In this document: one piece after another, positions 48,460 to 58,600 of the stretch
Numbering within the stretch: the first letter of the stretch is position 1
Layout of the letters: each line of letters begins with the position of its first letter
Origin: Polytrichum commune
Taxonomy: Eukaryota; Streptophyta; Polytrichopsida; Polytrichales; Polytrichaceae
Length of the DNA stretch: 64,000 bases
Reading direction: 5' to 3'
Assembly: GCA_950295325.1 (NCBI GenBank)
Contig: OX485805.1
Location: 54,336,758 to 54,400,757, forward strand
Program-made: the position numbers and the translations under genes
Notes under the pieces: model-generated
The model's database searches: none
Seen by the model: only the letters and a program-made list of their open reading frames with translations
What the model was told of the DNA's origin: nothing

Positions 48460-49382
48460 GTCGAGGCGCTCATAGCCTAACACTTAAGAGATTTTGCACC
48501 AAATATGGAGAACTATAAGGCAATGCAAATTCATCACGTGTAGGAAGATAGAAATCATGAGGACTACAAATTTTTCAATCATTTTATTTCTTAAATTGAA
48601 ATTACTGTGATTTTTGAAGCCAAAAGTTGGTCCAAACACATTACCAGTGTCTAGAGTCTGCCATAACCGCTCATTTTTAGGGCGCTGCCACACTACAGGC
48701 AGGCACTTAGCAGCGAGGCCTCCGATTGGCCCTGGCAAGGGCTTACCTGCCACATTGACGGCAGGCACGGTGGCGCCCCAGTGGCGGGAGTCCTAGCTGG
48801 CCTTCTTCCTAACTTGCCTCAACTTCCAAGGGAAGGAGGCCGGCACTTGCGGCACCCCCGGCGCCGGGCCCGACCCCCCCTCCCCGGTGACATTCTCCAC
48901 CCTCCACCTGGCCCGGAATGACCGGCTCTGTCTGCAGAGGGATGCTGGAAATTTCCCGGCAGTTGCATTGCGGCAGACTGCCGGTCCCGCAGGTGTGGTC
49001 ATTCTCGCCGACGTGGGCAAGGCAGCAGGCTGCCCTAGCCCGCATAACCCTAGCCTGTGGCTTCTAAGGGGTTGCCGTCAGTGTGGCATCGCCCTTAGAT
49101 GAATTGCTCCTCACTTTAGCACCTCAAAGTCGGGGACATGTGTCATGGCACTATCTATTCCCTGGTGATACCATAATTGAAGTTAGAGACATCTCCATTT
49201 CCACTAGAATCTAGTGGATGAGCAACCTACACAAGAACTAACCGTGAGAAAACATGAAATGTGGAACCTTACTTCAACCACCCACGAAAATAAATTCTTG
49301 AAATCAATCCCAACCTAATCAAAATTATGGCGCCCTATAGATTCCCGATGGGGGTCCTGATTGGGAATAGGTGATTCTACTC
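48460..49382 (+). mobile_element. GAGGCGCC-type MITE, copy 5, interrupted by two insertions
   Basis: The left half (48460-48679) has GAGGCGCTCATAGCCTAACA, CATTACCAGTGTCTAGAGTC and CATAACCGCTCATTT. The right half resumes at 49095 with GATGAATTGCTCCTCACTTT and ends GGGAATAGGTGATTCTACTC. Between them stands a GC-rich Harbinger-type MITE. A second foreign stretch of about 130 bases (near 49165-49300), sharing TAGAATCTAGTGGATGAGC with a repeat at 24640, interrupts the right half. Confidence 0.8.
48680..49094. mobile_element. GC-rich PIF/Harbinger-like MITE with TTA target duplication
   Basis: The ends are GGGCGCTGCCACACT on the left and GGGCGATGCCACACT inverted on the right, extending with mismatches for about 25 bases. 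TTA stands on both sides (48677-48679 and 49095-49097), the usual Harbinger target duplication. The 415-base element is strikingly GC-rich, with CCCCCGGCGCCGGGCCCGAC in the middle. No transposase is present. The opposed open frames inside are a consequence of high GC. Confidence 0.85.
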
Positions 49383-49671
49383 TATTTGTGGGGAGACGGG
49401 GCATAGCCATCCACATGTAAGCAAGAGCTTCATGACTAAGGGCCCACTTCTATGAGCCGCCTAAAGTTGGAAAACCACACTAAACGACAAACATATTTGA
49501 TTCCACATATCCATAGAAGAGTGAGGAGGGATTCTTGCACAAGTACGTGCATAGGTAGGTACGTACATCTTCTTGTCGTATTTACATGACCTAACAAACA
49601 TACATGCAATTTAACCTACAAGTTTGTAGCTACATCTTTCAATTGTTACCTAGGATTAACTTGGCATCTTG

Positions 49672-50060
49672 AACTACATTAAATATGATATTTTATGTCA
49701 CTGATTCTAATTGTCTTGATCAAAACTAATTGTAAACCACGGTATAGTTCACCAACACTAAATGTTAAGCCAATATTATTCATCATTCCTTGTAAATTTT
49801 GGGGGGGATTATAGATCTACAGTGTTGCAATTATTGTCACTTACTAAGTGGATTTTCATCCAAATTTCAATCACCCATTGACAATATTTCATCACAAGTT
49901 GCTGACAAGAGAAGGTAGGGTGTTGGCCGATGGATGAACTCATCCATCATCCATGACAATATTTGTTCACTTACTCATAAGAAGTGTCATCCGAAAGTTA
50001 CCATAATGACATAAAATACCATATGACACTAAATATCACATTCAGGGTAGTTTTCTGCGC
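49672..50060 (-). mobile_element. Palindromic-TIR MITE, copy c
   Basis: The left end is ACTACATTAAATATGATATT and the right end GACACTAAATATCACATTCA then GGGTAGT. The interior has CACTAAATGTTAAGCCAATA, CATTCCTTGTAAATTTTGGG, CAATATTTGTTCACTTACTC and AAGAAGTGTCATCCG. It is the inverse of copies a and d, and full length. Confidence 0.85.
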
Positions 50061-50265
50061 CAAATTGACTAAGACAGACAGCAAGGATGATGGGTCAGTG
50101 GTATGGCCCAAGGTTTGCCAGAAGGTCCGAATTCAAACTTGTTCATCAGCCAACAGCAAAGAGCCTTGTTGGGTCAAGGTATTTTGTACCCTTATATTTT
50201 TCTATATAAGAATTTGAAAAAAATCCAAAATAAAATGTCATGGTATGTCAAATGCCCAATGTTTT

Positions 50266-50637
50266 CACTACACTAAATATTGTATTTAGTGTCAAACGGT
50301 ATTTTATGTCACTCTGGTAACTTTTCTAATGACACTTTAGCATGTACACATGTGCAAGTGTTGTCGTTCCACCTTACTTTTAGCTCATCCACTTTTGGCA
50401 TATTTTGCATCCTAATTTTTTGTATGGAAATATTGTCATGATTGAGACTTGAAGAAAAAAGTTTAGTGAGTGACATAAGTTGTAGCATTGTCAATCTATA
50501 ATGCCCAAACCATTTTACAAGGAATGACAAATAATGTCAGGTTTACATTTAGTGTTAGAGACACTACACATGCGGTTTTCACTTAGTATTGCGCAAGACA
50601 AATAGAATCGGTGACACTAGATACAATATTTAGTGTA
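50266..50637 (+). mobile_element. Palindromic-TIR MITE, copy d
   Basis: The left terminus (50270-50292) is a perfect palindrome: ACACTAAATA, a three-base loop, TATTTAGTGT. The right terminus (50614-50636) has the same form with one mismatch (ACACTAGATA, CAA, TATTTAGTGT). The interior matches copy a (CTGGTAACTTTTCTAATGAC, AATATTGTCATGATTGAGAC, GACAAATAATGTCAGGTTTA). Copies c and d lie head to head 205 bases apart. Confidence 0.9.
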
Positions 50638-53285
50638 CACATAACTTAGTGAATGTTGCAACCATGCACTATTAGATCATTCTTTTACTTCTAGTTGTTG
50701 ATAAGATATCATTTAAAAGCAATCAAGAGTGTAAACTCAAAGACCATAAACCCTCTTCCCAAGTTAAAGAATTGAAGGAGAAATTATTAAAAAGATCAAC
50801 ATGAAAGTATTACTTGATTCTAGATGCAGTTGATCTTTGAATGGTCACTACGGACATATGATTAAGAGTTAGGAGGCAAGATTGATATATTTAGAATTAA
50901 CACAAGAAGCTCTCACAAATAGATTGTATGTTTGTCAAAGATTAAGCAAGATTTGAAACAAAATCCGTCATTTGTTTCTTGAATCTCTAATGTTATGTTA
51001 AGTGGGTTGGTAATGAGTGTGCACCCACAATACTATCCCTAATGTTTTAGGTGTTGACACCTGATTATAATATGGCCCTAGGATTTATCATTATTAGTGT
51101 AGATTAACAGGCATTCAAGTTCCAGACATTAAAATAACCAACATTCATAATTGAGGCAATAGCATGGAGGCAAAGAAACTATACAAGCATGCCTTTGTTG
51201 GCAAGTATTGGTGTTAAATTTTTTTTAGGGCATTAAAACATTCCTTTAATTTTCATACAATTTTTAATCTTTCAAAAAAATTGGAATTTTTAGAATTTTA
51301 TCTTATTTTCTTGGTCAAGATTCCAACTCATAATCTACAACCATTCGCATTCATAGCCCTCTTTACCTTCTCCTTCATTAAAGATTCACTTGGGTTTTAT
51401 TGCATCGTTCTTTGTTTTTAAGGATCGTCACTTCAATAACACTACACAAAACAACAAAAACATAGTGCCCTTGCTTAGGGCTTAGAGCTTTTAATTGTGA
51501 TGTTGTTGTACTCCTAAGCCAGCATCCGTTCTTCCACATAATTAATCTTTCTCGTGTACTTAAACAATTTTGGAACATGTGACACCCATTGCAACCACTT
51601 GCATTGTCTTCTATTATGGCCGTTCATGTAGAAGACAATGTTTTTCATCCAAGAGCTCACAAGGTCCCCTACTGCCAGTTATCCTCTCCGAGGCCTTCCA
51701 TGTCCTACTGCTGCAACACCCTCCACGTGTTGGCAATGTGCTCGTGATCAAGTTCATGAAAGAGTGCCATTATGGTTAAATGGATTGCAGTGTGCACTGA
51801 TAGCCAAAACAGTATACAGATTGGAGAGATCTGACTTCAACTTAGTGTACGAAACTTTGGAGACTGGTACCCGCTTACCGATATTTTCCAACACGCACAC
51901 AAATGCTAGAGTGATTGTACACTTTCCCTGACAAAGAAAATTGCTGCTCACAATGATTTGCTGCAGATTTTAGGGATATTATAATTTAGTGTACACTCGT
52001 GTGGCATCATTCGCACGATGCAGAAGAACCATAAATCGCACATTTTGGTCTATAACTCAAACAGTGTGTCATGGATAGTAGGCTAAATCAGTAACTTGTG
52101 AGTAAATTTTAATGAAGTCAAAAAGTAAAGTAAGCCCCATTTCTTTGACTAATTCCCCCATTATGTTCCTTTTGAAAATGCAAACAAATACCATTTTAAA
52201 TCTCCCAGGTGTATACTAAGGCTGAAGCAGTAAATTGCGAATAGAGTCCAATTTAGTCAAAAGTACAACAAGCCTTTTTTCCTGGGCCCAACTCTTTCAT
52301 TTGTATCTTGTGGGATTCCCATCGACGACTTTTTTAATTCTTCCCATGTATTGTCGGTATCTACATCGTAGTATCTTATTCAAAGATGCCATTGTGCAAG
52401 GTTTCAGTTCTATCCACACAAAACGTTACCAGAACATCGACCTTGTTTTATAGCGTGGATCGAAGCGTTTGAGATTCTCATTTCAGAATCACCATCATCC
52501 TATATTGACCTGTTATGGTGATAGATTCCTTTTGTGCACAATGGTCCAGCTTTTAATGTGTTGGAAAAGCAGTTCTGTCAAATGCTATTCACCAGAGTTC
52601 AACTCACTGTATTGTTCAACCTCCTAGCGTAAAGAAAAAAAATAAGAGGACTGAACATTGGGTGCTTTGCGCCGATGCGCCCGATTCCCCTACATTGTTC
52701 CAGGTCTTGATTTCCAATCAACGTCCATATTCCAATAAACTAATAGAAATGAAGCAACTAGGTGTTGCACAGGTGCGCATCACTTCGTAAGTTCCTTGCA
52801 TACAACTGGTTGAAAGCATCTAACAGCTGTACTTCTGAATTCAACAATACAATCACGTCCTTATTAAGCTCCAATGAACTGAAGACAACCATCACACTTC
52901 CAGATAACCACCACCTATGACTGCAAACACCATGCCTACAAAGAAAATCACGCACAATTACAAGCGAAGTGCAAATAGGGTAGGGGAAGAAGATCGACGC
53001 AAGTTACTTTAACTTCCAAAATTTTACTTTAATATAGCATCAAATAGCCGATCAATATGAACAAGTTTAGCAGGTCGGAATGTCCCAACCTCACTTTATG
53101 AGCACAGCACAAGCCAAAATTGTCACCCAAAATCCTTTTGAGTATTGCTGCTACAATCTGTTTTCCCACTCGCAGTCCTTGAGCTTCCAAGGTTATCGTC
53201 AACATCCAAGGAGCTCCTTCTCTCCTTATTTACAGAATCATTGGCAGTGCCGCTGGTTTTCCCGACTTGCACAGAATCATCATTA
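50638..53285. other. Intergenic DNA and 3' flank of the second HMA gene
   Basis: No gene is supported. Forward frames at 51570-51931 (VILSEAFHVLLLQHPPRVGN in one frame) and 52235-52453 look somewhat protein-like but overlap in several frames and show no known domain. The last few hundred bases should contain the 3' untranslated region of the HMA gene on the minus strand. Confidence 0.35.
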
Positions 53286-54649
53286 TCAGTAGTAATAGGA
53301 TTCCTGGAAGGGTAGGTCATTGTAAGAAGGCTGCGACCTGTAGACCGGTCGCTGGCTGTATCTCGACACGTACTGCGTGTCACCGTAGTAAGGAGTGTAC
53401 TGGTTGTCCATGGCGATGTACTCTGCATCGTGATGGCGGTGTCTGTTGAAAGAAGGCATGCGACGGACTCCGTAGAAGTCTCGGTCGATGTTGGTGGGCT
53501 CGAAGTCATCATACCTGTTTCCTTCATATCGACTCGCCCTCCCAAAGGATGACATCCTGCTCAACCCCCTGCCATAGCTGTTTGATCGGGTTAGCGCCCC
53601 GCCGACATAGCCTGGAGATGAGCGACCGAAGGAGTTCGTGCGAACGAGTGGGTGACCCGTGTACCGAGTTTCACCGATCTCTCGGCTGCTGATCCCCCCT
53701 TGCCTTCCAGTGCCATTGATGAAAGTGCCCTCCGCGAAAAACTCAGAGTGTTTCTTTACTTTCTTCACCTTCTTGAGCGCTCGGATGGGGTCAACATAGC
53801 CTGTGACCGTCACCCTTTGGTTGTACTGATCACACACCACGTCCCGTACCCCTTCCAGCTCCTCCAACTCCTCCCTCACCTTCTCCTGGCATTTCTCACA
53901 GCACATCGGTACCTTGAGCTCCAGAACTGGAAGGCCGGAGCCCCCGTACCCAGACTGGTTGCGGGAGAATCCTGAGTTGCTTCGAGAGTATCCTGGCCCG
54001 CCATACTGGTTGTAGTTGGTTCGGTATGTGGGTTCCTCTCTCCCGTAGTACATCTGCACGTTTCCGCCAAGGTAGCCTAAGTCAGACATTCGACTGGCAA
54101 TGCAGGCCGATCGAAACAAAGAAAACAAGGATGAGGCTGACCACGATGCCCCCAACACCTTCCAGTCTCGACAAACCAAACACGAATGCGACCGATCACG
54201 TTGTCCAACGACATTAAGTCTATCTCGGATAACACCACTGCGCGTAGATGCTAAGGTACAAGTAAACCTGAAGTTCTGACCATTTGCGCTCGAAGGACTA
54301 GCTATGGAGGCACTAGAAGGATCGACACGATACTGCAGGACAAAGCACGGAAACCGACACTACATGCCACACAACATTACCCTCGCTAAAATTTTAAGGC
54401 AGCATCAGAAGGTGCTTTCCAGAATTCTGATCTACATACATATCCTCAAGTCGCACATACCGATCAACCCTCCACTAACCTCAACAAAGGTAGCCTCCGC
54501 TTACATACAAGCCTTAAACGACAATTTACTTCCCTACCACTAGTACCCTATCAAGTCTCTGTGCATCGGCTACACAAAGTTGTTGAAGTTGTTCAGCGAC
54601 TGAAGACAGGTCAAGACGGATTAAATACCTCTCGCATTCGGCTACCCAT
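53286..54649 (-). CDS. HMA-domain (HIPP/HPP-type) protein, two exons, paralog 2
   Basis: Exon 1 is 54649-54629 (MGSRMRE) with donor GTATTT. The intron is 54628-54054, ending CAG. Exon 2 is 54053-53286. The product is 262 residues. After a Gly/Ser/Tyr/Asn-rich spacer (residues 21-48) that paralog 1 lacks, the HMA fold spans about 50-113 with the canonical site M-C-C-E-K-C (Cys59 and Cys62) and GYVDPIRALKKVKKVKK. Then come TNSFGRS, SNSYGRG and MSSFGRA repeats, and the conserved tail FNRHRHHDAEYIAMDNQYTP. It ends YYY, without CaaX. Both genes have identical exon phase and lie on the same strand, so they arose by duplication. The canonical metal ligand context makes metal binding more certain here than in paralog 1. 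An extended in-frame reading upstream of Met8 to 54179 is not conserved and is intronic. Confidence 0.9.
54054..54628 (-). other. Intron 1 of HMA paralog 2
   Basis: The 575-base phase-0 intron runs from GAG|GTATTT to CGTGCAG|ATG. It is comparable in length to the 523-base intron of paralog 1 but without visible sequence similarity outside the splice sites. Confidence 0.75.
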
Positions 54650-54662
54650 CTTGCACTCGCAT
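54642..54662 (-). promoter_or_regulatory. Six-codon upstream ORF overlapping the paralog 2 start
   Basis: An ATG 13 bases before the main ATG opens the short frame M-R-V-Q-D-G and stops with the TAG formed by bases 6-8 of the main coding sequence. If it is in the mature 5' leader, scanning ribosomes would meet it first and could be slowed or would have to re-initiate. Paralog 1 has no equivalent. The effect on expression is inferred. Confidence 0.5.
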
Positions 54663-55215
54663 CAACTGCCTGCCTTCCTGCAGTCTTTCAGCTGCAAGCT
54701 CCAAAACCTGCTCCGCAAACCTCAACCTCAACTGTGACGGCTCAATCTGAAGTCGACCAAACCCACAAATTCCCCCCGGCCCCCGCTCTCTTGCTGAATG
54801 CAGTACTGATGAATCTTGCCGCAAACTTGATGAGATGAAGAATGTGCAGGCTCCTGCTACACCGGGCTTGCCACACAAGCCCTGGGGCAAGGTTGGTGAT
54901 GTTGGCGATGAGTTTGGAGAGGAGAGGGTTATGAGTAAGTATATGAACGCGATGATGAGGGTAGTACTCGGTGGGAATGGTGATGCCGTGCGAACGATCC
55001 GCCATGGAAAAAGTGTGGCTTGGCGCTGCAAGCTGGGGTCCACGTGGTGGCAGGAAGGGACAGAGGGCAGGGCCAGAGCTAGACGCCCACCGCTCGGAGC
55101 TGGGCCGCTACCACAATCACCTGCTGAGGTGAAAACAAAGGCGATTCGATCATTAGACCATGTGTCAAAATAAATTATCAGAACTTAGCTCCGAACTGCA
55201 CTAACTAACTATTTT
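54663..55215 (-). promoter_or_regulatory. 5' leader and promoter region of HMA paralog 2
   Basis: This stretch is GC-richer than its surroundings. On the minus strand it holds pyrimidine-rich CCTCTCCTCTCC-type sequence (about 54915-54930). A weak TATA-like CATATACTTAC lies near 54945. No clear TATA box comparable to that of paralog 1 is found. Frames on both strands here lack motifs and I do not call them genes. Confidence 0.4.
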
Positions 55216-55218
55216 CAT

Positions 55219-55470
55219 TTAGGATCATATGGTATTTTATGTCACTGTGGTAAGTCTTCTAATGACCCGGCTTCTTAGGAATAAGTTTTACAAATACCGT
55301 CATGGATGATTGAAATTTGGATGAGAATATATTTAGTAAGTGACAGCAATTGCAACATTGTAAATCTATGATATCCAAAATCTTTTACAAGAAATGACAA
55401 ATAATGTTAGACTAACATTTAGTGTTGGTGACCCTACACGGGTGGTTTACAATTAATATTGAGCGGGAAA
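55219..55470 (+). mobile_element. Palindromic-TIR MITE, copy e (ends decayed)
   Basis: The interior words ATATGGTATTTTATGTCACT, AATACCGTCATGGATGATTG, AAGTGACAGCAATTGCAACA, GACAAATAATGTTAGACTAA and AACATTTAGTGTTGGTGACC are clear. The terminal palindromes are eroded. It lies directly upstream of HMA paralog 2. Confidence 0.7.
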
Positions 55471-55904
55471 AGAATACCATAGTCTATTGAAATGAATAAA
55501 CCACAAACCTTATGGGAGTCATGTTTTCGCTATGCCTCCCTTTAACCTTGGCAAGAGTGGCAGACAATGTTTAAGATTGAAAACCTCATATGAGTTTCAT
55601 TTTGAAGCGCTCGTTCAAATTCAAGATGTCAATCTAAGAATATAGAAACGAACTACAAAGCTCGTATTAAACTTGTGCATGAATTATATGGCACATGTTT
55701 CCAGTACAATGTGAAGAATTAAGAATCAACCATCTAACTGCACTTCTTGTAGTGACAATGCCCTACACGTGTTGGTTCTTGTGGTGGGCAGAGTAAATTG
55801 AAGACTTCAAGTGACGTCTTCATTTTCAATTTGGAGTTGCGTTTTGAAGGGATGTTTTGAGAGAAGTATATTTTGAAGGGCATTGAAGACTTCAATCTTG
55901 AACG
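55471..55904. other. AT-rich intergenic DNA
   Basis: Nothing recognisable. A short direct repeat TTTTGAAGGG(C/A)(A/T)T occurs near 55843 and 55869 just before the GC-rich island. Confidence 0.4.
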
Positions 55905-56425
55905 CTGGTGTCAGGAACCCAGCTGCAGCTGAGGGAGGCGGCCAGGCCAGCGGGAAAGGGGGGCGAGGTGGCCACTGTAGCGAGCTAGCAGGTAGCTGGG
56001 GCAGCGCAGGCAGGCAGGCAGGCTCCTCGAAGGGGAATCTGAAGAAGCTCCGCTTGCCTTGTAGCCCTGCCTGCAGCACAAGTATTGCTGTACTAAATTT
56101 GTGCAGCAGCAGTGGCCACCCCCGGCGCGGGGCGGGGCCGTAACCGCCTGCTGTGAGGGGGGGATTATTATTTTAGGCCTGCGACATGACAATGCCGCCG
56201 AAAATCGTGCAGGAGGCCTCCTTCCTCGCGCCTTCATCAATTCCCCAGGGTTTGTGCTTTGACCCGATTGACTCAGCACTTTGGTGGTGCTGGCCTCCGC
56301 AGCAGTAGCCTAGCGGCGTAGGGGCGCACCGGACTAACCCAGAAGGGCTGGGGCTGGGGCTGGCCTTCCACAGCCTGGGCGACCCTTCAAGGACCTGGCC
56401 TGAAACAGCTAAAAGATTTTTAATA
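55905..56425. other. GC-rich island without an assignable gene
   Basis: About 500 bases are sharply GC-rich (for example CCCCCGGCGCGGGGCGGGGC near 56117, and repeated GGGGCTGGGGCTGG near 56350). A forward frame from 56186 reads MTMPPKIVQEASFLAPSSIP then QGLCFDPIDSALWWCW before a stop. It is preceded by TTTTAG, which could be a splice acceptor. I recognise no domain. Explanations include a CpG-island-like promoter, a captured exon or a GC-rich transposon without visible TIRs. Confidence 0.35.
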
Positions 56426-56665
56426 AAAAACTGGACGCGACAGTTAAAAAAATTGGTCAAATATGTTAACCGTCGAGTAAAACGCAATCTGCATTTCGCA
56501 ACCTGCGCAGTGGCTTGCCTTTGGCTGTAGCCACTTTTTTGTTGTCTTGTACATGTGCTCACTCAGCTGACTTGCGTTCCCATCGGCTAAAAACAGATGC
56601 AGGGTAGCAAAGTTGAGTCATGTGTCCAACCCAAGAGTTTGACTTCGATGTGGAGTTGTTTGTAA

Positions 56666-56774
56666 TAGGTGATGCATGAGGGGGTGCATTATGGGGGATA
56701 AGGGTACTATGCGAGGCGTAGCCTAGCTACAGTGCATGCATTCCCCCATAATGCACCCCCCCTTCGTGCATTTC
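56666..56774. mobile_element. Small hairpin element (GGGGGTGCATTATGGGGG)
   Basis: Left arm TGCATGAGGGGGTGCATTAT then GGGGGATA and right arm TTCCCCCATAATGCACCCCC then CCTTCGTGCA are imperfect inverted repeats around a ~35-base loop (GTACTATGCGAGGCGTAGCC). A diverged relative lies at 57035-57130 (GAGGGGGGCATTATGCACGT, GGGCATAGTATGAGAGG). It is probably a very short MITE. Confidence 0.6.
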
Positions 56775-58570
56775 CAAACATAAAGGCCCTAGGCCATATT
56801 TCAACGGCTCCGATTGCCTCGATCGATTACCAAGGCATTACATAATGCACTAGCAAATTCTCATAATGCACTCCGTGGTTGGGGGTACCATTGTGCAAAA
56901 TAAGGGTCCGTTGTTGAAAAGCAAAATATAGACATGGGCTCTACAATTACTTAAACATTTTGTTTCCCAACACCCACCACCACGGGATAGTGGTAAAAAC
57001 AAGTCCCCATAAGTTCATTGTCAATTTATGTGGAAGATAATGCTTGAGGGGGGCATTATGCACGTAAGGGCCTACATCTAGGGCATAGTATGAGAGGTGG
57101 GTCCATACATGCACAATGGTATCCCCATGAGAAGCAGTTTTTGTTGTGTAAAACCACTACGGTCTTTCCTTGTTGATAGATCTTCATAAGATTCTACCAA
57201 CATGTAATATTCCACCGTGAATCACGGCAAGATTTTTCGTCTATAGCCAACCGCCCACATAGAAGCAAAAAGTCGCAAGAGCTTTACATTTAATTAATAT
57301 GGTTGAAATAGTAATTCATGTTTTTTTATGTTGAATTAGGTGTTAGTTTGTCAATAGATAATAATCTTGGGATCTACAAGGAATCATGTTTTACACCCTC
57401 CCTAGATGTAGGTGTTGTGAACATGTACCCTTTGGATTAAGGTTTGGAGTTCGTAGCATTCATGTAAACTTGTTTGCCATGGATGAAGGGGTTCTAAGAG
57501 TATCTTGAACTATGCCACCACATCTCTCTATGATACTATTGTAGAGGGAGTGGAGGCATGACAATCACCACCACATCTCCCTTAAGTGCTAGAAAGTGCT
57601 CTCTTCAAAAGAAAATTCATACGTTATATTAGATTTTGACATAGTACGTTGCTTAAAATAGCACATGCCCATTATTGTATTACATGTTTTAGGATATTGA
57701 TATTATGTTTAGAGTAGCAATTGATGTCGTAGCGGCGGTGCCTCCACCACTATAATTGAGGTAGTCATCTCAAGGGGCTCAAATCCATTTGGATAAGCTT
57801 CAAAGAGTATGCTAAAAGAATCAAAACAATCAAGATAGTGTGTCTACTAACATCTTGTCATTTGTATGCTCAATAATATGGTCACCTTGCGAACTAAATT
57901 ATAAGACTATCATATGAAATACTTCAATGTGTTACACTAAATTTTACATCATGAAACATCATTCACTTCAAAATTTACTTATATTGACAAATAATGTTAT
58001 GTTGACAGTTAGTGGACATGACATTTCTAGACCTCTAAACACCTAGTTTAGACCCTTCACAAATAATGTATCTGACACTCAATACCATAAGCAATGTAAG
58101 ACTTTGTGGTGTCCAGATAACTCATCCTTTAGGAAGGTAAAGGGGTTGTAATATAAACAACCCCTCATAGGTTGACGATTTAATTCACTCCAAGTTATCT
58201 ACCCACTCACTAAGGGTCTCTACTGTGACTCATGTTTGGTGTCAATTTGACATTTGTGGAGTCAATTCAGACCTTAGAGAATAGTTCATTGCATTTCCAC
58301 CCTCCCAACAGATGAGTTTACATTCATAGATGGATGGTTTTCTGAAAGCCAAGATCACCAGTTGGTGACAACTGTCACTCCCGAACAAAGAATGGCTAAG
58401 ATACTTGTGTTGGTGTCCTTGCAGAAGCAACCCCCAGAATCTTCTTGTGCCAGAGGCTACTTGTGTTGGTCCCTTAGATTGGGATTTGAGTTGCCTGGTT
58501 CTGTGAGAGCATACTACAGTTCTCACGCGTACATATGGAGAGGAGAGATTTGTTCACGTGCCCTTGGTAT
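56775..58570. other. AT-rich intergenic DNA
   Basis: No gene is supported. A fragment of the palindromic-TIR MITE family (CACAAATAATGTATCTGACA, TCAATACCATAAG) lies near 58040-58100. The overlapping opposed frames at 58242-58694 lie partly in MITE sequence and are not genes. Confidence 0.4.
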
Positions 58571-58600
58571 CTATACTAGAGGCACATGTTCCCAATCAGG

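Noticed and set aside
48484..49102. Overlapping Gly/Pro/Ala-rich frames on both strands
   Set aside because: They lie within the GC-rich Harbinger MITE; high GC removes stop codons in all frames.
53123..53545. Minus-strand 140-codon Ser/Thr-rich frame overlapping the end of HMA paralog 2
   Set aside because: It is another frame of the same exon; the conserved protein frame takes precedence.
54054..54179. Extension of HMA paralog 2 upstream of MYYGREE
   Set aside because: No similarity to paralog 1, and it is preceded by the conserved MGSRMRE exon with a donor site. It is intron.
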